In this document: positions 7,795 through 9,929 of the stretch, one piece after another | How positions within the stretch are numbered: the stretch's first letter is position 1 | Layout: each line of letters starts with the position of its first letter | NCBI GenBank assembly: GCA_900552415.1 | Contig: USAD01000083.1 | Location: 1 to 9,929 of the forward strand | Length of the DNA: 9,929 bases | Reading direction: 5' to 3' | DNA from: an uncultured Parabacteroides sp. | Lineage (GTDB): Bacteria; Bacteroidota; Bacteroidia; Bacteroidales; Tannerellaceae | Translations under genes and position numbers: made by a program | Notes under the pieces: model-generated | Seen by the model: only the letters and a program-made list of their open reading frames with translations | Databases searched by the model: none | What the model was told of the DNA's origin: nothing

Positions 7795-8228
7795 AATATG
7801 GTTATATCGGGGTCTTCATCGCCTCTTTCCTGGCGGCGACGATCCTGCCTTTCAGCAGCGAGGTGGTGCTGACGGGCGTCCTGCTGGCCGGAGCCGCCTA
7901 CGCGCCCTGCATGATCTCGGCCACGTTGGGCAATTTTCTTGGCGGCATGAGCTGCTATTGGCTCGGCATGCTGGGCAAGACGGAGTGGATCGAGAAGTAC
8001 CTGAAGCTCGACCCCGATAAGCTGCGCCGCGTGCAAGAGTGGATCAAGGGCAAGGGCTCGTGGATGGGCTTCTTCGTCTTCCTGCCCGGCGTGGGCGATT
8101 TCATCGCCGTGGCCCTCGGCTTCCTCCGGGCCAACATCTGGATCGTGGCCATCTCCATGTTCCTGGGCAAGGCGATCCGCTATTGGGTCTGGATGGAGTT
8201 CGTCTATAAGGTGAAGGACCTGATTTAG
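7779..8228 (+). CDS. yqaA: YqaA-type small membrane protein of the DedA/VTT superfamily
   Basis: A 149-residue inner-membrane protein. Recognisable YqaA features are ILPFSSEVVL near residues 22-31 (the P-x-x-SE motif in the re-entrant loop), TLGNFLGG near 49-56, LPGVGDFIAVALGFLR around 104-119 and FLGKAIRYWVW near the C-terminus. DedA-superfamily proteins include undecaprenyl-phosphate and phospholipid transporters or scramblases; the role of the YqaA branch is unknown, so lipid handling is only inference. Start ATG 7779 lies inside the end of the preceding membrane gene (16-bp overlap) in a different frame, which suggests coupled translation. Base composition is extreme for this window: 43 of 60 bases in 7861-7920 are G or C. 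Confidence 0.88.
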   Translation: MEFLIEYGYIGVFIASFLAATILPFSSEVVLTGVLLAGAAYAPCMISATLGNFLGGMSCYWLGMLGKTEWIEKYLKLDPDKLRRVQEWIKGKGSWMGFFVFLPGVGDFIAVALGFLRANIWIVAISMFLGKAIRYWVWMEFVYKVKDLI

Positions 8229-8261
8229 GAATGTGTGACTTTTGATTTGAACGGATAAAAC

Positions 8262-8636
8262 ATGGATGAGAAGATGAATCGAAATGAATTGAAAAGCGAG
8301 TTCGCCCCGGATTGCCCGATCCGGAATATCCTTTCCCGCATCTGCGACAAATGGTCGATGCTGGTCCTTTACACCCTGCAACAGAAGCCCGTCATGCGTT
8401 TCAACGAGTTGCGGAAGAGCATCCCCGACATCTCGCAAAAGGTGCTGACAACCACCTTGCGGACGCTCGAGGAGGATGGTTTCGTCCGGCGGAAGGTCTA
8501 TGCCGAGGTGCCGCCGAGAGTCGAGTACTCGCTGACCGACCGGGCGTTGTCCCTCTTGCCCTATATCGATAGCCTTATCGCCTGGGCGAAAGAGAATATG
8601 GAGGAGATCATCAAGGAACGGGGGAGAAGGAGATAA
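8262..8636 (+). CDS. HxlR-family winged-helix transcriptional regulator
   Basis: A 124-residue DNA-binding protein. The HxlR signature is clear: CPIRNILSRICDKWSMLVLYTL at about 18-39, then RFNELRKSIPDISQKVLTTTLRTLEEDGFV, which contains the winged-helix recognition helix, and the wing VPPRVEYSLT. Cys18 is the conserved N-terminal cysteine that in several relatives senses aldehydes, quinones or oxidants. Start ATG 8262 is 33 bp after the YqaA gene; a second ATG at 8274 is possible and would shift Cys18 to 14. HxlR regulators usually control a neighbouring enzyme, often divergent, but nothing of that kind is adjacent here, so the target is unknown. The tandem 42-bp repeats directly downstream could be coincidental. 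Confidence 0.93.
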   Translation: MDEKMNRNELKSEFAPDCPIRNILSRICDKWSMLVLYTLQQKPVMRFNELRKSIPDISQKVLTTTLRTLEEDGFVRRKVYAEVPPRVEYSLTDRALSLLPYIDSLIAWAKENMEEIIKERGRRR

Positions 8637-8642
8637 TCAACA

Positions 8643-8785
8643 TACGCGGAAGCGAAAATGATTAGATTCAGCCTGGCGTAGGGGTACGCGGAAGCGAAAA
8701 TGATTAGATTCAGCTTGGCGTAGGGGTACGCGGAGGCGAAAATGATTAGATTCAGCTCGGCGTAGGGGTACGCGGACTAGAAAAT
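8643..8785. repeat. Three tandem 42-bp direct repeats plus a decayed fourth copy
   Basis: Units lie at 8643-8684, 8685-8726 and 8727-8768; each begins TACGCGGA and ends GGCGTAGGGG. They differ only at unit positions 9, 31 and 32. A fourth, broken copy (8769-8785) keeps TACGCGGA and then diverges. There are no spacers between units, so it is not CRISPR. Each unit holds CGC-GGAA-GCG (a 3-bp stem with a GNRA loop in copies 1 and 2), and each junction holds GCGTA-GGGG-TACGC. The plus strand has stops in all frames; one minus-strand frame is open through the whole block but has no start codon. Function unknown. Confidence 0.95.
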
Positions 8786-8795
8786 AGCTATTTTC
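8780..8795. repeat. Perfect 16-bp palindrome
   Basis: GAAAATAGCTATTTTC is its own reverse complement. It can form a 6-bp hairpin with an AGCT loop and is followed by T-rich sequence, so it may help end the hxlR-type transcript, or serve as a dimer binding site. Confidence 0.6.
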
Positions 8796-8843
8796 CTAAT
8801 ATTCTTCCTTTTTTGAAATAAAAAAATGGTTACCTTGTGAACC

Positions 8844-8873
8844 GAAACGGGATGGCGCCAGCTGCCTCGTTTT
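8844..8873 (+). promoter_or_regulatory. Leader hairpin upstream of the 8919 gene
   Basis: Bases 8844-8856 (GAAACGGGATGGC) pair with 8861-8873 around a GCCA loop with one mismatch and several G-T wobbles. A second, weaker CTCG/CGAG stem (8866-8869 with 8878-8881) would compete with it and is followed by TTTTT. The arrangement could be a mere stem or an attenuator-like pair; it sits 45 nt before the start codon. Confidence 0.35.
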
Positions 8874-8918
8874 CAATCGAGAGTTTTTAATTCATTATTT
8901 AACTTTAATCCATGTATT

Positions 8919-9743
8919 ATGGCAACACAAATTAGAAGCTGTCCTTTAAGCCGGCTGACAATCGGATCGGCGAGTGATTTCCACACTAACGTATTGGCCG
9001 CAATTACCGCGACGACGCCCACGGTTTTGCACATTGAGACTTTAGAGCCAAACTATAAGCAATTGGTCGAGCAGTTGGCCTCTGTCGTGAATCGCCAACG
9101 CTCATATGTTTCCACGAAAAAGCTTAATGAGCTTGATGATCTCAGAGATAACGGTTCCGGTTTTATCTTTAATGTGTTAGACGCTAACAAGACTTGCCTG
9201 ATAGCCGCTAAAGTAGACGCGGCCAATCGGCTTTTAGCGCAGATTTCCGCTTATCGGGGAATACGGAATCACGAATACTCGAAGCAGAGCGCCGAGTTGC
9301 GCGGGATGCTGGCCGTCCTCGAGGCGGCGGAGAACGCGGCCGACGTGGAGACCTTGAGCATCGGGCCCGACATAGAGGCGCTTCGCGAGGTAGCCGACGA
9401 GATCGAGGCGGCGTTCAAGGCCAAGGCGGCCGAGGCATCGGCACATGCCGACCAGAGCGATCTCGACTCGAAGGCGCTGGCCAGCGACGCGGCGAAGGCT
9501 TACGAGAACATCGTGCAGGTTGTCAACGCCTATGCGATCGTGCAGCCGACCGACGAGCTGTTGGGCTTCATCAACGAGGTGAACGGCTTTGTCGAGGTCT
9601 ATGCCCGGATCGCTAACGGCTCCACCTCGGGTGGCACGTCGCCCGAGCCTGCGCCCGGCGAGGATACCGGCGGTGAGGGCACCGGTGGCGACGGTGGCGG
9701 AACGCCGGAAGACATTTGCGCCTCACTCATGGGCAAAATTTAG
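8919..9743 (+). CDS. Uncharacterised Bacteroidales protein, probably DUF6261 family
   Basis: A 274-residue protein beginning MATQIRSCPLSRLTIGSASDF. This opening and the helical, Ala/Leu/Glu-rich body resemble the DUF6261 proteins common in gut Bacteroides and Parabacteroides; the match is from memory, and no function is known for that family. There is no signal peptide or membrane helix. Residues about 20-230 look largely alpha-helical. Residues about 231-264 are a low-complexity Gly/Ser/Thr/Pro/Asp/Glu linker, followed by the short end DICASLMGKI. Start ATG 8919 has an A/T-rich leader; an out-of-frame ATG at 8912 opens only seven codons. Base composition changes sharply within the gene: 22 of 60 bases are G or C in 9121-9180 against 43 of 60 in 9301-9360, which hints at a mosaic origin. 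The stop codon TAG is inside the terminator stem. Confidence 0.85.
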   Translation: MATQIRSCPLSRLTIGSASDFHTNVLAAITATTPTVLHIETLEPNYKQLVEQLASVVNRQRSYVSTKKLNELDDLRDNGSGFIFNVLDANKTCLIAAKVDAANRLLAQISAYRGIRNHEYSKQSAELRGMLAVLEAAENAADVETLSIGPDIEALREVADEIEAAFKAKAAEASAHADQSDLDSKALASDAAKAYENIVQVVNAYAIVQPTDELLGFINEVNGFVEVYARIANGSTSGGTSPEPAPGEDTGGEGTGGDGGGTPEDICASLMGKI

Positions 9744-9775
9744 GGGCGCACGAAGCCGTGCGCCCCTACGTTTTT
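9741..9775. terminator. Strong, probably bidirectional terminator containing the stop codon
   Basis: A perfect 12-bp stem, TAGGGGCGCACG (9741-9752) with CGTGCGCCCCTA (9757-9768), closes an AAGC loop. On the plus strand ACG and then TTTTT (9771-9775) follow. On the minus strand the stem is followed by AATTTT. It lies between two convergent genes and includes the TAG stop of the left one. Confidence 0.9.
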
Positions 9776-9786
9776 CTATCCAATGA

Positions 9787-9929
9787 TCATAACGCCTGGA
9801 TCTCCTTCGGCGATAGGCCGGTGATCTGGACGATATCCTCCAGGGGATAACCTTTGGCCTTCATGCCCCGGGCGGCATCTAAAAGCCCTTCCTCCCGTCC
9901 GATCTGGATGCCCTCTTGGAGTCCTTTCT
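9787..9929 (-). CDS. C-terminal end of an Rpn-family recombination-promoting nuclease/putative transposase (partial)
   Basis: On the minus strand one frame is open from the window edge (codon 9927-9925) to TGA at 9789-9787, giving 46 residues. It contains GLQEGIQIGREEGLLDAARGMK followed by a short helix and ITGLSPKEIQAL. The repeated E-G-x-x-x-G-x-x-E-G pattern followed by a helix-turn-helix-like LEDIVQITGLSPKEI end is typical of the C-terminus of Rpn (YhgA-like, PD-(D/E)XK) proteins and related putative transposases. The catalytic N-terminal domain is outside the window, so it cannot be said whether the gene is intact. It converges with the 8919 gene and shares its terminator. Confidence 0.82.
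   Translation of the reverse strand, partial: KGLQEGIQIGREEGLLDAARGMKAKGYPLEDIVQITGLSPKEIQAL

Noticed and set aside
7222..8438. Minus-strand open frames of 171 and 270 codons opposite the membrane genes
   Set aside because: They span several real genes, have compositions driven by the opposite strand and no family resemblance.
8643..8768. CRISPR array
   Set aside because: Units are contiguous without unique spacers, and no cas gene is present.
8912..8935. Short upstream ORF overlapping the 8919 start
   Set aside because: Seven codons with no sign of conservation that I can see; probably chance.
9589..9786. 65-codon plus-strand frame at the end of the 8919 gene
   Set aside because: Shadow of the Gly-rich coding tail that runs through the terminator hairpin.

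Overview
The window reads as chromosomal DNA from a Bacteroidales bacterium, most likely Parabacteroides or a close relative. The evidence is: (i) start codons preceded by A/T-rich leaders with no Shine-Dalgarno sequence, and -7 elements close to the Bacteroidota consensus TAnnTTTG (best at 236-243); (ii) a peptidase that reads like the Porphyromonas gingivalis prolyl tripeptidyl peptidase; (iii) a probable DUF6261-type protein and an Rpn-type nuclease end, both typical of gut Bacteroidales. The species assignment is inference.

Layout. 1-275: no gene, but a terminator hairpin (71-105) from something upstream and a promoter. 276-1401: prfB (release factor 2), split by the classical in-frame TGA and read through a +1 programmed frameshift. 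1402-1640: a perfect 12-bp inverted repeat, candidate promoters, a CAT-anticodon tRNA (1518-1591) and a candidate terminator. 1770-6696: a tight same-strand group of a THUMP-domain rRNA methyltransferase, an exported prolyl tripeptidyl peptidase (11-bp overlap with the previous gene) and purD (18-bp gap), closed by a long hairpin at 6707-6754. 6784-8228: an unrecognised polytopic membrane protein overlapping a YqaA-type DedA-superfamily protein by 16 bp. 8262-8636: an HxlR-family regulator. 8637-8918: three tandem 42-bp repeats plus a decayed fourth, a palindrome and a leader hairpin. 8919-9743: a probable DUF6261 protein with a Gly-rich tail and a sharp internal change in base composition. 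9741-9768: a strong, probably bidirectional terminator that includes the stop codon. 9787-9929, minus strand: the C-terminal end of an Rpn-family nuclease/putative transposase.

Most of the window (prfB to purD) is housekeeping: translation termination, tRNA, rRNA modification, peptide breakdown and purine synthesis. The genes appear grouped by transcription rather than by one pathway. From 6784 onward the content becomes more accessory: poorly characterised membrane proteins, a regulator, repeats and mobile-type genes. No defence system, CRISPR array or complete mobile element is visible. The least explained parts are the 42-bp repeat block, the composition break inside the 8919-9743 gene, and the inverted repeat in front of the tRNA.
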